Positions 21,701-33,002 of a stretch of 64,000 nucleotides of DNA are shown piece after piece. The stretch comes from an uncultured Candidatus Pelagibacter sp. (GTDB taxonomy: Bacteria; Pseudomonadota; Alphaproteobacteria; Pelagibacterales; Pelagibacteraceae): positions 124,001 through 188,000 of the forward strand of contig NZ_CALSOW010000004.1 in assembly GCF_943788075.1 (NCBI RefSeq), written 5' to 3'. Each line of letters begins with the position of its first letter. The first letter of the stretch is position 1. The translations under genes and the position numbers were made by a program. A model generated the notes under the pieces. The model had not been told where the DNA came from. It did not search any database and was given only the letters and a program-made list of their open reading frames with translations.

Positions 21701-22889
21701 TCGAAGCTAATCCAAGTTTATTTAATCTTGCATATAAAAATGGTTTAAATAATTCAAGTGCCATTTTTTTTGGCAGACCACATTCATGAAGTTTTAAATC
21801 TGGACCAACAACAATTACTGATCTTCCAGAGTAATCCACTCTTTTACCAAGTAAGTTTTGTCTAAATCTACCTTGTTTACCTTTAAGCATTTCTGCCAAA
21901 GATTTAAGTGGTCTCTTTCCAGTTCCAGTTATCACCCTTCCTCTTCGACCATTATCAAATAATGCATCCACTGACTCTTGAAGCATTCTTTTTTCGTTTC
22001 TAACAATAATGTCCGGAGCCTTAAGATCCATTAACCTTTTTAATCTGTTATTTCTATTAATAACTCTTCTATAAAGGTCATTTAAGTCTGATGTAGCAAA
22101 TCTACCACCATCTAAAGGTACCAACGGTCTTAACTCAGGTGGTATTACTGGTACCACTGTTAATATCATCCACTCAGGTTTTTGTCCTGTTTCTATAAAT
22201 GACTCGACTAATTTTAACCTTTTGATTGCTCTCTCTTCATTAACTTTAGATTTTGTTTCTTTAATAAAATTAATAAGTTTTTTTCTTTCTAATTCTAAAT
22301 CTAGATTTTTAAGCATTTGTAGTACAGCTTCAGCACCTATCCCTGCCTCAAATGACTCTTCACCAAACTCATCTTGATATTTGGCTAATTCTTCTTCATT
22401 AAGAAGTTGATTTTTTTGCAATCCAGTTAAACCTGGTTCAATTACTATAAAGTTTTCAAAATAAAGAACTCTTTCAATTTCTTTAAGTTTCATGTCAACT
22501 GCAAGGGCAATTCTGCTTGGTAAAGATTTTAAAAACCAAATATGAGCAACTGGTGTTGCAAGATTAATATGGCCCATTCGTTCTCTTCGAACATTCGATT
22601 TAGTTACTTCAACACCACATTTTTCACAGATAATACCTCTAAATTTCATACGTTTGTATTTTCCGCACAAACATTCGTAATCTTTAATTGGCCCAAAAAT
22701 TCTAGCACAAAATAATCCATCTTTTTCTGGTCTAAAAGTTCTGTAATTTATTGTTTCTGGTTTTTTAATTTCTCCAAAAGTCCATGACTTAATTTTTTCA
22801 GGACTAGCTAAAGTTATCTTGATGCTATTAAAATTTTGAGCTTCAGAAATTTCGGTGTTTTTAAATAGATCAGTTAATTCTTTTTTCAT
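18717..22889 (-). CDS. rpoC: RNA polymerase beta' subunit
   Basis: RpoC carries the catalytic magnesium site. The invariant NADFDGDQM is present, as are the N-terminal zinc-ribbon cysteines ([22 protein letters not shown]) and the second cysteine cluster near [15 protein letters not shown]. At 1390 residues it is the usual alphaproteobacterial length, with a single unbroken frame over 4.2 kb. It follows rpoB after two bases. A stretch of acidic residues and prolines ends the protein ([12 protein letters not shown]). Confidence 0.99.
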   Translation of the reverse strand: MKKELTDLFKNTEISEAQNFNSIKITLASPEKIKSWTFGEIKKPETINYRTFRPEKDGLFCARIFGPIKDYECLCGKYKRMKFRGIICEKCGVEVTKSNVRRERMGHINLATPVAHIWFLKSLPSRIALAVDMKLKEIERVLYFENFIVIEPGLTGLQKNQLLNEEELAKYQDEFGEESFEAGIGAEAVLQMLKNLDLELERKKLINFIKETKSKVNEERAIKRLKLVESFIETGQKPEWMILTVVPVIPPELRPLVPLDGGRFATSDLNDLYRRVINRNNRLKRLMDLKAPDIIVRNEKRMLQESVDALFDNGRRGRVITGTGKRPLKSLAEMLKGKQGRFRQNLLGKRVDYSGRSVIVVGPDLKLHECGLPKKMALELFKPFLYARLNKLGLASTIKQAKKLVEKETNAVWDALELIVREHPVILNRAPTLHRLGVQAFEPKLIEGDAIELHPLTCAAFNADFDGDQMAVHVPLSLEAQLEARILMLSTNNILSPSNGKPIIVPSQDMILGIYYLSQEPMTDKPSGYFVDVDAIEFALASDQIKVHSTIISRIETVDESGNKKLEKYTSTAGRFLLANLLPKNNNIKFSLVDRLLPKKTVSEIIDVVFRFCGQKTTVIFCDKLKDLGFKHAFKAGISFGKDDLVIPESKTQLIEDTKSLIADYETQYSEGLITRGEKYNKVVDAWSKCTDKVAGEMMKGISATEKTPDGLKINSVYMMADSGARGSAAQMKQLAGMRGLIAKPSGEIIESPIISNFKEGLTALEYFNSTHGARKGLADTALKTASSGYLTRRLCDVAQDLTITKVNCDDPGFIELSEILEGGNVVVSLSERALGRVTAAEVKNPLTGEVVIKKSTMIDEAGCDLIDAAGVKSLKVYSVMTCSSKQGVCATCYGRDLSRGKMVHVGEAIGMISAQSIGEPGTQLTMRTFHVGGTASVKQDSQIVSKNEGTLKILNSNILEDSKKNLIVMGRNTQLSIEDDNGVQIAVYKVAYGSKLFFNNGDKIKANTKICEWDPYTTPVIAEKSGTASFVDLIDGVSIQETTDDATGISSKSVIDWRAQSKSTDLKPRITLRDEKGNVIKKADDNEARYYLVPDSILSIKDGQKVFAGDVIARLPKETTKTKDITGGLPRVAELFEARKAKDSAIIAENDGQVVFGKEVRGKQRVSIVPEDGAEPSNYLIPKGKHINFNPGEKIQKGEYLLDGQPLPHDILRVLGIKELTEYFVNQVQEVYRLQGVIINDKHIETILRQMLKKVEVKVTGDSSYLPGEVIDRIKFDNTNEKLVADGKTPAVGERVLMGITKASLQTESFISAASFQETTRVLTDAAIKGKVDPLNGLKENVIVGRLVPAGTGHIKNNWNKKALEDDNNFIAEQDKIEPSEAPETPANQ

Positions 22890-22891
22890 AT

Positions 22892-25800
22892 TTAATTTAG
22901 CTCCACGTTTAATGCCAATGATTTAATTTCTTTAACTAAAACGTTAAATGATTCTGGTATTCCTGACTCAAAGTTTTCTTCGCCTTTAACAATAGTTTCA
23001 TAAACTTTAACCCTACCTGCTACATCGTCTGATTTAACAGTTAAAATTTCTTGCAGTGTATATGATGCACCATATGCTTCTAATGCCCACACTTCCATTT
23101 CACCAAATCTTTGACCACCAAGTTGAGCTTTACCACCCAAAGGTTGTTGGGTAACTAAACTATAAGGACCAGTAGATCTTGCGTGTATTTTATCCTCAAC
23201 AAGATGATGAAGTTTAAGCATATAAATAATGCCTACAGTTACAGGTCTATCAAATTTTTCACCCGTTCTTCCATCCCACAAAAATGTTTGTCCTGACCCT
23301 GGTAATTTAGCAAGCTCAAGCATCTCAGTAACATTTTTTTCTTTAGCACCGTCAAATACTGGTGTTGAAATAGCTATACCATCTTGTAATGTTTCAACTA
23401 AATCTTTGAATTCAGGTTTGCTTAGTTTTTCAACTTTATCATCGAAAATTTCTTCACCATAAACAGATTTTAAAAATTTTGAAATTTTTTCAGTTTTTTC
23501 AATTTTTTTATTATTTTCATTAACTAATCTTTTAACCTCTTCACCAAATTCTTTACATGCCCAACCTAAGTGAGTTTCAAGTATTTGTCCTACATTCATA
23601 CGACTTGGAACACCAAGTGGGTTTAACACTATATCAACAGGTCTACCGTCTTCTCTATAAGGCATATCTTCAACAGGAACAATTTTACTAACAACACCTT
23701 TGTTTCCATGTCTTCCAGACATCTTATCACCTGGTCTTAATCTTCTTTTGATTGCAACAAAAACTTTAACCATCTTCATTACACTTGGTAATAAATCATC
23801 ACCACTTCTAATTTTTAAAACTTTATCTTCAAATCTCTCAGTAATATCTTGTTTAGCTTTATTATACTGGTCTTTAAGTTGAGCTAATGTTGCTTCATCG
23901 TTTACGTTACCTACTGTAATTTTAAACACGTCGTTAATTGATAGATTATCAATTGTTTCAAAGTCTAACTTCGTTCCTTCTGCTAAATCTTTAACTTTTT
24001 TGGTTAAAGAAGATCCTGATAAAAATTGAGATGCTCTTTGTTTAATACTTCTCTCTAAAATCTCTTCTTCAACAATTTTGTCTTGTTGCACTTCTTCAAT
24101 TTCAGCTCTTTCAATTGTGATAGATCTTTCATCTTTTTCTATACCATGTCTATTGAATACTCTTACATCAACAACAGTTCCACTGCTACCTCTTGACATT
24201 CTTAACGATGTGTCAGTCACATCAATAGCTTTTTCACCAAAAATTGATCTTAATAATTTTTCTTCTGGTCCAGAAGCAGAGTCACCTTTGGGTGTAACTT
24301 TTCCAACTAAAATATCACCCGCATTAACTTCCGCCCCAATATAAACGACACCTGACTCATCTAGATTTTTTAATGCTTCTTCATTAACATTTGGAATATC
24401 TCTTGTTATATCTTCTTCACCTAATTTTGTATCTCTTGCCATAATCTCATATTCGACAATATGAACAGATGTAAATACATCGTCAGTTACACATCTTTCA
24501 GAAATCAAAATCGAGTCTTCAAAATTGTAACCTTGCCAAGGCATGAATGCCACGGTTACGTTTTTACCTAATGCTAGCTCACCTAATTTAGTAGAAGGTC
24601 CATCAGCTATAATATCTCCAGATCTAACTTTATCACCAACTCTTACTAATGGTTTTTGGTTGATGCATGTGTTTTGATTTGATCTTTTAAATTTTTGTAA
24701 ATTATAAATATCAACACCTGATTTAGAAAAATCAGTTTCTTCTGTTGCTTTAATTACAATTCTTTTACCATCAATTTTATCTACAGTACCATCACGTTTG
24801 GCAACAATAGTAACACCAGAATCTAAAGCAACGTCACTTTCAATACCTGTTCCAACTAATGGAGACTCGGGTTTTAATAGTGGAACTGCTTGTCTCATCA
24901 TGTTTGATCCCATTAGTGCTCTGTTAGCATCGTCATTTTCCAAGAATGGTATTAATGATGCCGCAACTGACACTAATTGCTTAGGTGATACATCAATATA
25001 ATCAATAGTATCTGGCTTAGCTAAAAGGAAATTTAAGTTTTGTCTGCAAGAAACTAGTTCTTCTGTTATTTTTCCATTTTTATCTAATTTAGTATTTGCT
25101 TGAGCAATGGTAAATTTAGTTTCTTCCATTGCAGATAAATATTCAACATTGTTTTGAACAACACCGTCTTTAACTTTTTTGTATGGGCTTTCAATAAAAC
25201 CATACTTATTAATTTTTGCATAAGTTGATAAACTATTTATTAAACCAATATTTGGCCCTTCAGGAGTTTCGATTGGACAAATTCTTCCATAATGTGTTGG
25301 GTGAACATCACGAACTTCAAAACCAGCTCTTTCTCTTGTTAAGCCACCAGGTCCTAATGCAGAAACTCTTCTTTTATGAGTAATTTCAGACAATGGATTA
25401 GTTTGATCCATAAATTGTGAAAGTTGAGAACTTGCAAAAAAATCTTTTAAAGAAACTGTTAATGGTTTTGCATTAATTAAATCTTGTGGCATTGCTGACT
25501 CAACATCTAAAGTTGTCATTTTTTCTTTAATAGCTCTTTCCATTCTGTAGACACCAATACGAGCTTGATTTTCAACTAATTCTCCAACGGAACGAACTCT
25601 TCTATTACCTAAATGGTCAATGTCATCAACTTCATCTTTACCATCTCTTAAATCTAACATTTTATGGACAATAGCTATAATGTCATCATTTCTTAAAATT
25701 GTAATTTTATCTGAACACTCTTGCTCTAATCTTGAATTCATTTTTACTCGACCAACATCAGAAAGGTCATATCTGTCAGAGCTAAAAAATAGATTGTTGA

Positions 25801-26977
25801 AAATTTGAGTAGCTATTTCAATCGTTGGTGGCTCACCAGGTCTAAGCATTTTGTAGATTTCTGTGATAGCCTCATCTTTTGAATTATTTTTATCATTTAG
25901 AATGGTTGTTAATAAGTAAGGGCCTTTGTTAATAGAGTTCGTTACAGAAATTTGTAACGAATGTATATTGGCATCTAATACCTGTTGGATTACAGCGTCA
26001 TTAAGCTCTGTTCCTATTGAAAAAGTACCTTCTTCTTCATCATTAACTTTTACATCTCTATGTAAAAATTTCCCAAATAATGAGTCTCTTGTTACTAAGA
26101 TATCTTTCAAACCATCATTTGCTAACTTTTTAGCATTTAAAAAATTTATCTTATCACCTAATTTAATTACAACTTCACCAGTTTTAGCATCAGTAACTTC
26201 TTCTGAGAAATTTTTTGCTTTATAATTTTCTGGGTTAAATTTAGTTTTCCATTTTTCAGTTTTGGCATCAAAAGTATATTGTTCACTATCATAAAATTCA
26301 TCAGCAATTTCAGCTTTAGTAAATCCTAATGCCATCAATAATGTTGATGAGAAAATTTTTTTCTTTCTATCTATCTTAAAATATAAAAAATCTTTAACAT
26401 CATACTCAAAATCCAACCAAGAACCTCTGTTTGGGATTACTCTTGCATTAAATAATAGTTTTCCACTTGCGTGAGTTTTTCCTTTATCATGATCGAAAAA
26501 TACACCTGGACTTCTGTGCATTTGATTAACCACCACCCTTTGAACACCATTGGTAATAAAAGTACCACTGTTTGTCATCATAGGCACTTCGCCCATATAA
26601 ACTTCTTGTTCTTTTGCAGATAAAATATCTTTAGTATTATTTTCTTGATCTATTTCATAAACAACTAATCTTAAAGTGCATTTAAGAGCAGAAGAATAAG
26701 TTAAACCTCTAGTAATACACTCTTCAACATCAAATTTTGGTTTGTCTAGTCTGTAAGAAACATACTCTAATGTTGCCTTATCATTTAAATCTTCAATTGG
26801 AAAAATACTTTTAAAAACTCTATCAAAACCTTTGGTCAACTCTGCTTCAGAATAAAATTCTGTTAGTTCTTTATAAGAATTTTTTTGTACTTCAATTAGA
26901 TTTGGAATAGATAAACTCTCTTTTAGTTTACCAAAACTTTTTCTTATATTTTTCTTTTCAGTAAAAGATAATTGCAT
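22892..26977 (-). CDS. rpoB: RNA polymerase beta subunit
   Basis: RpoB forms the other half of the polymerase cleft. Visible landmarks include the rifampicin region ([28 protein letters not shown]), [32 protein letters not shown] and [14 protein letters not shown]. At 1361 residues it is full length with no frame break. The rif-region residues (Q, D, H, R and S) look like the sensitive form. A perfect inverted repeat lies just upstream, between rplL and rpoB. Confidence 0.99.
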   Translation of the reverse strand: MQLSFTEKKNIRKSFGKLKESLSIPNLIEVQKNSYKELTEFYSEAELTKGFDRVFKSIFPIEDLNDKATLEYVSYRLDKPKFDVEECITRGLTYSSALKCTLRLVVYEIDQENNTKDILSAKEQEVYMGEVPMMTNSGTFITNGVQRVVVNQMHRSPGVFFDHDKGKTHASGKLLFNARVIPNRGSWLDFEYDVKDFLYFKIDRKKKIFSSTLLMALGFTKAEIADEFYDSEQYTFDAKTEKWKTKFNPENYKAKNFSEEVTDAKTGEVVIKLGDKINFLNAKKLANDGLKDILVTRDSLFGKFLHRDVKVNDEEEGTFSIGTELNDAVIQQVLDANIHSLQISVTNSINKGPYLLTTILNDKNNSKDEAITEIYKMLRPGEPPTIEIATQIFNNLFFSSDRYDLSDVGRVKMNSRLEQECSDKITILRNDDIIAIVHKMLDLRDGKDEVDDIDHLGNRRVRSVGELVENQARIGVYRMERAIKEKMTTLDVESAMPQDLINAKPLTVSLKDFFASSQLSQFMDQTNPLSEITHKRRVSALGPGGLTRERAGFEVRDVHPTHYGRICPIETPEGPNIGLINSLSTYAKINKYGFIESPYKKVKDGVVQNNVEYLSAMEETKFTIAQANTKLDKNGKITEELVSCRQNLNFLLAKPDTIDYIDVSPKQLVSVAASLIPFLENDDANRALMGSNMMRQAVPLLKPESPLVGTGIESDVALDSGVTIVAKRDGTVDKIDGKRIVIKATEETDFSKSGVDIYNLQKFKRSNQNTCINQKPLVRVGDKVRSGDIIADGPSTKLGELALGKNVTVAFMPWQGYNFEDSILISERCVTDDVFTSVHIVEYEIMARDTKLGEEDITRDIPNVNEEALKNLDESGVVYIGAEVNAGDILVGKVTPKGDSASGPEEKLLRSIFGEKAIDVTDTSLRMSRGSSGTVVDVRVFNRHGIEKDERSITIERAEIEEVQQDKIVEEEILERSIKQRASQFLSGSSLTKKVKDLAEGTKLDFETIDNLSINDVFKITVGNVNDEATLAQLKDQYNKAKQDITERFEDKVLKIRSGDDLLPSVMKMVKVFVAIKRRLRPGDKMSGRHGNKGVVSKIVPVEDMPYREDGRPVDIVLNPLGVPSRMNVGQILETHLGWACKEFGEEVKRLVNENNKKIEKTEKISKFLKSVYGEEIFDDKVEKLSKPEFKDLVETLQDGIAISTPVFDGAKEKNVTEMLELAKLPGSGQTFLWDGRTGEKFDRPVTVGIIYMLKLHHLVEDKIHARSTGPYSLVTQQPLGGKAQLGGQRFGEMEVWALEAYGASYTLQEILTVKSDDVAGRVKVYETIVKGEENFESGIPESFNVLVKEIKSLALNVELN

Positions 26978-26988
26978 TTATATTTAAT

Positions 26989-27014
26989 AATACTGATTAA
27001 AAATAATCAGTATT
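26989..27014 (-). promoter_or_regulatory. Perfect 11-bp inverted repeat between rplL and rpoB
   Basis: The bases AATACTGATTA (26989-26999) and TAATCAGTATT (27004-27014) are perfect reverse complements with a four-base loop. The repeat fills most of the 56-bp gap between the rplL stop and the rpoB ATG. RNA from the rplL-rpoB strand would fold into a stable hairpin with a U-rich loop. It has no clean U-tract after it, so a partial attenuator or an RNase III processing site is likelier than a full terminator. In E. coli the same gap holds an attenuator and an RNase III site. Confidence 0.6.
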
Positions 27015-27033
27015 TGAATTCTTTCTTATTAAT

Positions 27034-27399
27034 TTATTTAAGTTCTACTTTAGCGCCTGCAGCTTCTAACTTAGCTTTGATCTCTTCTGCATCTTTTTTA
27101 TTAACACCAGATTTAACTTCTTTTGGTGCACCCTCTACAAGATCTTTAGCTTCTTTTAAACCCAATGAAGTTGCTGCTCTAACTTCTTTAATAACATTAA
27201 TTTTTTTCTCACCTGCTGATACAAGCATGATTGTAAAATCATCTTTATCTTCTGCTGGTGCTGCACCGCCTGCTGCTGCTGGAGCTGCTGCTGCCATTGG
27301 AGTTACACCCCATTTTTCTTCTAATTGTTTTGATAGTTCGGCTGCCTCTGCAACAGTCAAACTTGAAAGGTCTTCAATAATTTTATTTAGGTCAGGCAT
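27034..27399 (-). CDS. rplL: 50S ribosomal protein L7/L12
   Basis: L7/L12 forms the multi-copy stalk that recruits translation GTPases. The protein has the dimerisation helix ([28 protein letters not shown]), an alanine-rich hinge ([16 protein letters not shown]) and the factor-binding domain with [26 protein letters not shown]. At 121 residues it is standard. It lies downstream of rplJ by three bases. Confidence 0.98.
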   Translation of the reverse strand: MPDLNKIIEDLSSLTVAEAAELSKQLEEKWGVTPMAAAAPAAAGGAAPAEDKDDFTIMLVSAGEKKINVIKEVRAATSLGLKEAKDLVEGAPKEVKSGVNKKDAEEIKAKLEAAGAKVELK

Positions 27400-27402
27400 A
27401 AT

Positions 27403-27924
27403 TTACTCTTTGGGTTGTGTTTCAGAATTTTCTGCCGACAAACTACTCATTTTTTCTGAGTATGCAAGCAAAATACTCACTAATTTTGATGCTGGAGCAT
27501 TTAAAATACCAACAATATTTGCTCTCGCTTCGTCTAAAGTTGGTAAACTAGCTACATTTTGGACACCAGCCTGATCTAAGACCTCGTTATCCATTATACC
27601 GCCAATTAATTTTAAATTTTCGTTATCTTTTGCAAATTTTGAAAGAATCCTTGCTGACATTATGGCATCTTCACCAAATGCAACTGCTGTTGGGCCTGTA
27701 AATAAATCTGACAAATCTTTACATTTAGTTTTTTCCAAAGCTAATTTAGTTATTCTGTTTTTTGTTATTTTAAAAATTATTCCATGTTCTCTCATTTTAG
27801 CTCTTAACTCATCTAATTGAGTCATTGTTAAACCTTGGTAATGAGTAACCATTACAGCTTTACTATTCTCAAACTGAGTGGTCATTTCTGAAATATAATT
27901 CTTTTTTTGTTCTTTCGTTAACAT
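27403..27924 (-). CDS. rplJ: 50S ribosomal protein L10
   Basis: L10 anchors L7/L12 dimers to the ribosome. The N-terminal part KNYISEMTTQFENSKAVMVTHYQGLTMTQLDELR matches the family, as does KITKNRITKLALEKTKCKDLSDLFTGPTAVAF. The C-terminal helix that binds L12 follows. It is 173 residues long, and the frame is intact. Confidence 0.97.
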   Translation of the reverse strand: MLTKEQKKNYISEMTTQFENSKAVMVTHYQGLTMTQLDELRAKMREHGIIFKITKNRITKLALEKTKCKDLSDLFTGPTAVAFGEDAIMSARILSKFAKDNENLKLIGGIMDNEVLDQAGVQNVASLPTLDEARANIVGILNAPASKLVSILLAYSEKMSSLSAENSETQPKE

Positions 27925-27926
27925 GA

Positions 27927-28616
27927 TTATATCGACTTCCCTAATTTAACTTTATATGAAACACCCATTGATGAAGTTACAAAAGTATTTTTAATTAAAT
28001 CACCTTTTAGAGTATTGTTAGATTTTTCTTTCTCTAAAGCATCTAATATTGCATGAAAGTTTTTTAATAATTGATCATCATGAAATGATTTTTTTCCAAT
28101 GCTTACACCTATGTTGCCATCTTTATCATTTCTAATTTCAACTTGACCAGATTTAGCATTAGTTACAGCTTCTTTAATATTTTCAGATACAGAACCAAGT
28201 TTTGGATTTGGCATTAATCCTTTTGGACCTAACACTTTACCTAATTTAGAAAGTTTAATCATCATACCAGGTGTACAAATTAATTTTTCAAAATTTAATT
28301 CACCACCTTTAATTTTTTCAACAAATTCATCACTACCAACAATATCTGCTCCTGCATCTTTAGCTTCTTGAGCTTTGCTATCTTCACAAACTACTGCAAC
28401 TTTTACATTTTTTCCAGTTCCACCTGGTAAGTTAACTACAGTTCTAATATTAACTTCACTTTTCTTTTGTTTGTTATTTATTTGAAAACTTAAATCTAAT
28501 GACTCATCAAATTTAGTAGTGCAATTTTTTTTAACTTCTGGTAATAATTTTTCAATTAACTCAGCATTTAAATCTTTTGTTTTTTCAGGTAATTTTTTAT
28601 ATCTTTTTGATGGCAT
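27927..28616 (-). CDS. rplA: 50S ribosomal protein L1
   Basis: L1 forms the mobile stalk at the E site. In other bacteria it represses its own operon. The protein has ESLDLSFQINNKQKKSEVNIRTVVNLPGGTGK, EKLICTPGMMIKLSKLGKVLGPKGLMPNPKLG and SSMGVSYKVKLGKS, all characteristic. It is 229 residues. Its ATG shares a base with the true stop of rplK. Confidence 0.97.
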   Translation of the reverse strand: MPSKRYKKLPEKTKDLNAELIEKLLPEVKKNCTTKFDESLDLSFQINNKQKKSEVNIRTVVNLPGGTGKNVKVAVVCEDSKAQEAKDAGADIVGSDEFVEKIKGGELNFEKLICTPGMMIKLSKLGKVLGPKGLMPNPKLGSVSENIKEAVTNAKSGQVEIRNDKDGNIGVSIGKKSFHDDQLLKNFHAILDALEKEKSNNTLKGDLIKNTFVTSSMGVSYKVKLGKSI

Positions 28617-29042
28617 TATTCTTTTACCTCTATACCCATTGATCTAGCTGAGCCTGCTATAATTTTTACTGCTTCCTCTAAATCATGAGCGTTTAAGATC
28701 TTTCATTTTTTGGTTAGCAATATCTTCTAGTTGTTTTTTTGAAATTGATGCAACAATATTTCTTCCTGGTTCTTTAGATCCACCTTTAAGTTTAACTGCC
28801 TCTTTAATAAAGAAAGATGCTGGTGGAGATTTAATTTTAAAATCAAATTTTTTATCTTTATAAACTGTAATTTCTACTGGAACAGGTTTTCCAGCCATTG
28901 ATTTAGTTTTATCATTAAAAGCTTTACAAAACTCCATGATGTTTACACCACGTTGACCTAAAGCAGGTCCAACAGGAGGTGCAGGATTTGCTTGACCACC
29001 TTTAATTTGTAACTTTATAAATCCACTAATTTCTTTTGCCAT
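28616..29042 (-). CDS. rplK: 50S ribosomal protein L11, one frame break
   Basis: L11 binds the GTPase-associated rRNA. The N-terminal [29 protein letters not shown] is diagnostic. The open frame stops early at 28683 (KMKDLKRS). An extra A at 28691-28697, where Leu is written CTTA before AAC, is the cause. Read in the corrected frame it continues [20 protein letters not shown] to a stop at 28616-28618, overlapping the rplA start by one base. The corrected length of 141-142 residues equals the family norm. Confidence 0.96.
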
Positions 29043-29571
29043 TAACTTACTTTCTCAACTTGGTTATATTCTAAATCTACTGGTGTTGGACGTCCAAATA
29101 TAGAAACTGAGACCTTAAGTCTAGACTTTTCTTCATCTATATCTTCTACCATTCCACTGAATGATGCAAAAGGACCATCAACAACCTGAACTTTTTCACC
29201 AATGCTGTACTCTATACCAGATTTTGGCTGTGCCACACCATCTTTTATTTGTCCTAATATTTTTTCAATTTCTTTATCAGAAACTGGAACTGGAATTCCT
29301 TTAGAACCTAAAAAACCACTTACTCTCTTTAAATTTTTAATCATATGATAAATATCATTATCCATTTCACATTTCACAAGCACATAACCTGGAAAATATT
29401 TCTTTTTTCTCTGAATTCTTTTTCCTCTTTTAACTTCTGTTACATCATGAGTTGGAACTATAATTTCCTCAAATTTATCAGATATCTTAGCTTTTTCAGC
29501 TTCTTCTTTTATTAAACCAGAACTTTGTTCTCAAAGTTTGAGTGTGATTGAACTATGAACCAATTTTTCAT
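29042..29571 (-). CDS. nusG: Transcription termination/antitermination protein NusG, one frame break
   Basis: NusG binds RNA polymerase and couples it to Rho or to the ribosome through S10. The gene starts at the ATG at 29571 ([16 protein letters not shown]), sharing a base with the secE stop. A base, probably a T, is missing near 29516-29525. The other frame then gives [40 protein letters not shown], the [12 protein letters not shown] motif and the KOW domain ([20 protein letters not shown]). The corrected length is about 177 residues. Confidence 0.95.
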
Positions 29572-29763
29572 TAAATACTCACCTTAAGTAGTAGTTCTAG
29601 AAAAAACTTTAAAACTTGATCTAAAAGTAAGAAAAAATAATGACATTACAACCGCCATTGCAAAAACCATTAAAGCTCCTTGTAAAGTCTCTTTCCATGT
29701 AGGCCATGAAACTTTAAAAGCTTCTTGTTTTACTTCCTGAATAAATTTCATTGGGTTTTTCAT
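29571..29763 (-). CDS. secE: Protein translocase subunit SecE, one frame break
   Basis: SecE clamps the SecY channel. This short gene starts at the ATG at 29763 (KNPMKFIQEVKQEAFKVSWP), which contains the typical amphipathic segment and the VSWPTWKET motif, followed by one membrane helix (GALMVFAMAVVMSLFFL). One extra T at about 29621-29627 shifts the frame; the corrected end reads LDQVLKFFLELLLKVSI and stops at 29571. The product of about 63 residues is the short one-helix form of SecE. It is too short and broken to appear as an ordinary long reading frame. Confidence 0.92.
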
Positions 29764-29780
29764 AATTTTTAAGCTCTAAT

Positions 29781-29856
29781 TGGCAGGAGCGGAGGGACTC
29801 GAACCCTCAGCCTCCGGTTTTGGAGACCGGCGCTCTACCAATTGAGCTACACTCCT
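29781..29856 (-). tRNA. trnW: tRNA-Trp (CCA anticodon)
   Basis: The minus strand reads AGGAGTGTAGCTCAATTGG at the 5' end and folds into a complete cloverleaf of 76 bases. The anticodon loop CTCCAAA holds CCA. The T arm has GGTTCGAGTCC, and the 3' CCA is encoded. The acceptor stem AGGAGTG/CGCTCCT pairs fully, with one U-G pair. It lies between tuf and secE, its standard place in proteobacteria. Confidence 0.97.
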
Positions 29857-29866
29857 ATTTATAGAG

Positions 29867-31057
<1,191 letters not shown>

Positions 31058-31102
31058 TACTTTTTTTCCTCAGTTTTTGTTTTCATTAATAATTTTTTTT
31101 CT

Positions 31103-31176
31103 TGGAGCGGGTAAAGGGAATCGAACCCTTACATCCAGCTTGGAAGGCTAGCGTTCTACCATTGAACTACACCCGC
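31103..31176 (-). tRNA. trnG: tRNA-Gly (TCC anticodon)
   Basis: The 74-base minus-strand sequence starts GCGGGTGTAGTTCAATGG and has a CTTCCAA anticodon loop with anticodon TCC. The T arm is GGGTTCGATTCCC, and the sequence ends ACCCGCTCCA with CCA encoded. The seven-base acceptor stem GCGGGTG pairs with the 3' side. It is part of the tyrosine-glycine-tuf-tryptophan cluster. Confidence 0.97.
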
Positions 31177-31221
31177 ACAACCCCAAGAGTAACACTCCAT
31201 GTTACTTAAAATTTTATTGAA

Positions 31222-31307
31222 TGGTGGAGGGGGAAAGATTCGAACTTTCGAAGACCGAAGTCAACGGGTTTACAGCCCGCCCCATTTGACCGCTCTGGAA
31301 CCCCTCC
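31222..31307 (-). tRNA. trnY: tRNA-Tyr (GTA anticodon)
   Basis: This 86-base minus-strand tRNA has a long variable arm, as expected for tyrosine in bacteria. The 5' end is GGAGGGGTTCCAGAGCGG, the anticodon loop CTGTAAA holds GTA, and the T arm is AGTTCGAATCT. The 3' end is CCCTCCACCA. It is the first RNA gene upstream of tuf. A plus-strand open frame over this tRNA (31199-31444) is a shadow. Confidence 0.97.
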
Positions 31308-31311
31308 TTTT

Positions 31312-31325
31312 GGGGAAGTGTCCCC
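31312..31325 (-). promoter_or_regulatory. Short perfect hairpin just upstream of tRNA-Tyr
   Basis: GGGGA and TCCCC flank a four-base loop, four bases before the tRNA-Tyr 5' end. In a low-GC genome a five-pair G/C-rich stem is notable. It may mark the 5' leader of the tRNA precursor or help RNase P processing. No promoter could be assigned with confidence upstream, although TTGCAT and TATATA occur there with short spacing. Confidence 0.35.
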
Positions 31326-31436
31326 TGTTCAATAAAGCTTCAAACAACATGCGTTTTATATATTTTATTTATTCAAATGCAACACGTGATTTAATAGATA
31401 AATATCCAAAAAAACGTGTAAAACTCATTAAAATTT

Positions 31437-32180
31437 ATGAATAAATCATCTTTTTTTATCGCTGGCCAACATGCTGTTATCGAAGCTCTTAGAAATCCAG
31501 ATCGAAAGGTTTTAAGGGTATTTTTAACCGAAGATGCTAAGAAAAATATTCACAGAAAAAACCCTAGAAAAAATGTTTTAGAGGACGTTAAAGTTTATTT
31601 TAAATCTAAAAAAGAATTAGACAAATATACATCTAAAGAACAATTAATGCATGGGGGTTATGTTGCAGAAATTGAACATTTAGATCAACCTGATTTAAAA
31701 GAATATATTAAAGAAAAAAAGAATTGTACTTTTGTTTGTCTTGGATGAAGTAACAGATCCAAGAAATATTGGTTCATTAATTAGAAGTGCTCATCATTTA
31801 AAATTGATGGATTAATTATTAAAGAAAGACATTTTCCAAAAGATAGTAAGCTTATGTACAAATCAGCAAGTGGCTGTATGGAGCATTTAAATATTTTTCA
31901 AGTATCTAATATAAATTCAACACTTAAAAATTTAAGAGAAAGAAATTTTTGGGTTTATGGTTTTGATGCTAGAGGAGATAAAGATTTTACAGAAGTTAAA
32001 TGGGAAGGAAAAAATGTTCTTCTATTTGGATCTGAAGGTTTTGGCATGAGAGAGCATACAGGTAAATATGCAGATTTCTTTGTTAAAATAGATATGAATA
32101 AAGATATAGAAAGTTTAAATATATCAAATAGTGCAGCAATAGTTTTTCATCACTTAAGTTATTTAAAAAAAAAGAGTTGA
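31437..32180 (+). CDS. rlmB: SpoU-family rRNA methyltransferase (RlmB/TrmH type), two frame breaks
   Basis: SpoU enzymes 2'-O-methylate ribose in rRNA or tRNA. The N-terminal substrate-binding domain (FFIAGQHAVIEALRNPDRK..) matches RlmB. The SAM-binding knot has motif 1 DEVTDPRNIGSLIRSA, motif 2 NVLLFGSEGFGMRE and motif 3 SLNISNSAAIVFHHL. The frame breaks twice: an extra base at 31739-31743 (Leu written CTTG), and a missing T at about 31797-31803. Corrected, the protein is about 247 residues. The G2251-type specificity of RlmB is inferred from family resemblance, so the symbol is tentative. Confidence 0.85.
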
Positions 32181-32213
32181 TTATTTAACAAATAATTAAT
32201 AGTTATTGCGCAT

Positions 32214-32289
32214 GCCCTTGTAGCTCAGTTGGTAGAGCAATTGATTTGTAATCAATAGGTCCGCGGTTCGAATCCGTGCGGGGGCACCA
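32214..32289 (+). tRNA. trnT: tRNA-Thr (TGT anticodon)
   Basis: The 76-base cloverleaf begins GCCCTTGTAGCTCAGTTGG. The anticodon loop TTTGTAA holds TGT, the T arm is CGGTTCGAATCCG, and the 3' end is GGGGCACCA with CCA encoded. The acceptor stem has two U-G pairs. It follows the rlmB-type gene on the same strand. Confidence 0.95.
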
Positions 32290-32391
32290 TCACTTAATAA
32301 ATTGACAGAGTTTTTGAAAAGTAAATTTGTGTTAAATTTTTTAAAATCTGTTGCTTTGATAATATGTCAAAGAATATTTATATTATTAAAT

Positions 32392-32796
32392 TTATTGTGC
32401 TGCTTTTTTCATTGGGTAAAAAATATTTTGCTGTGGATACTGACATCCAGCACCAGTAGTTCTGTCAACAGCAAGCCCAATTATTCCACCAAATACAAGA
32501 TTGCCCCAAGCCATATTTTTGGCTTTATCTTGAACCGTTCCAGCAGCAGGGTTAGCAGGAACATATCCTTCTTTAGCGCACGAGATAGATAACTGATCAC
32601 AAGCATTTCTTACCATCACTGATCCAGGTGTATTTACATAATAACTTCCTTTTGAATTTGATAATGTACACATTGCACCTGTAACTTCTCCAGTAGTAAC
32701 TGACATTGATTGATTTTTGGACTCTGTTATGGACGCGCAACCACCTAAGATTATGAAAATAAATAAAATTGATATTATGTTTATTAAATATTTCAT
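32392..32796 (-). CDS. Small lipoprotein of unknown function
   Basis: I chose the ATG at 32796 (MKYLINIISILFIFIILGGC), giving about 134 residues. Seven codons upstream there is another possible ATG at 32817. The N-terminus is a clear type II signal peptide with lipobox ILGGC, so the protein should be anchored to the outer or inner membrane by its cysteine. The mature part has three further cysteines (AMCTLSNSKGSYYVNTPGSV, NACDQLSISCAKEGY) and a glycine-rich hydrophobic stretch near WGNLVFGGIIGLAVD that may sit at a membrane. I do not recognise the family. The gap 32290-32391 between tRNA-Thr and this gene holds nothing clear. Confidence 0.75.
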   Translation of the reverse strand: MKYLINIISILFIFIILGGCASITESKNQSMSVTTGEVTGAMCTLSNSKGSYYVNTPGSVMVRNACDQLSISCAKEGYVPANPAAGTVQDKAKNMAWGNLVFGGIIGLAVDRTTGAGCQYPQQNIFYPMKKAAQ

Positions 32797-32897
32797 ATTA
32801 ATTTTGATTCCTATCATAACTTAAAAGATGTGTCGATATTGAATATTTTAAGATTAATATCGATTAATTATATTTAAATTACAGCACCACTGCTTCT

Positions 32898-33002
32898 TTA
32901 ATTTCTTACAGGATAAATTTTATTAATCTTAAATGATGGCTTGCTATCAAAAATAAAATTGTGATCAAATTTACTTGTTAGAGGCATGAACCTCATAGTC
33001 AT
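32898..33002 (-). CDS. Possible 34-residue small protein downstream of nadK
   Basis: The 230-bp gap between nadK and the lipoprotein gene holds one short frame starting MTMRFMPLTSKFDHNFIF and ending INKIYPVRN. No ribosome-binding site is obvious, and no family is recognised. It could be a real small gene, a relic of a longer one or chance. Nothing else was seen in the gap 32818-33048. Confidence 0.25.
   Translation of the reverse strand: MTMRFMPLTSKFDHNFIFDSKPSFKINKIYPVRN

Noticed and set aside
27034..27399. Plus-strand alanine-rich frame (26972-27574) opposite rplL and rplJ
   Set aside because: It mirrors the L7/L12 hinge and L10 on the other strand, with no independent support.
31199..31444. 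Plus-strand open frame upstream of the rlmB-like gene
   Set aside because: It runs through tRNA-Tyr and its 5' leader; the apparent protein is the tRNA read as codons.
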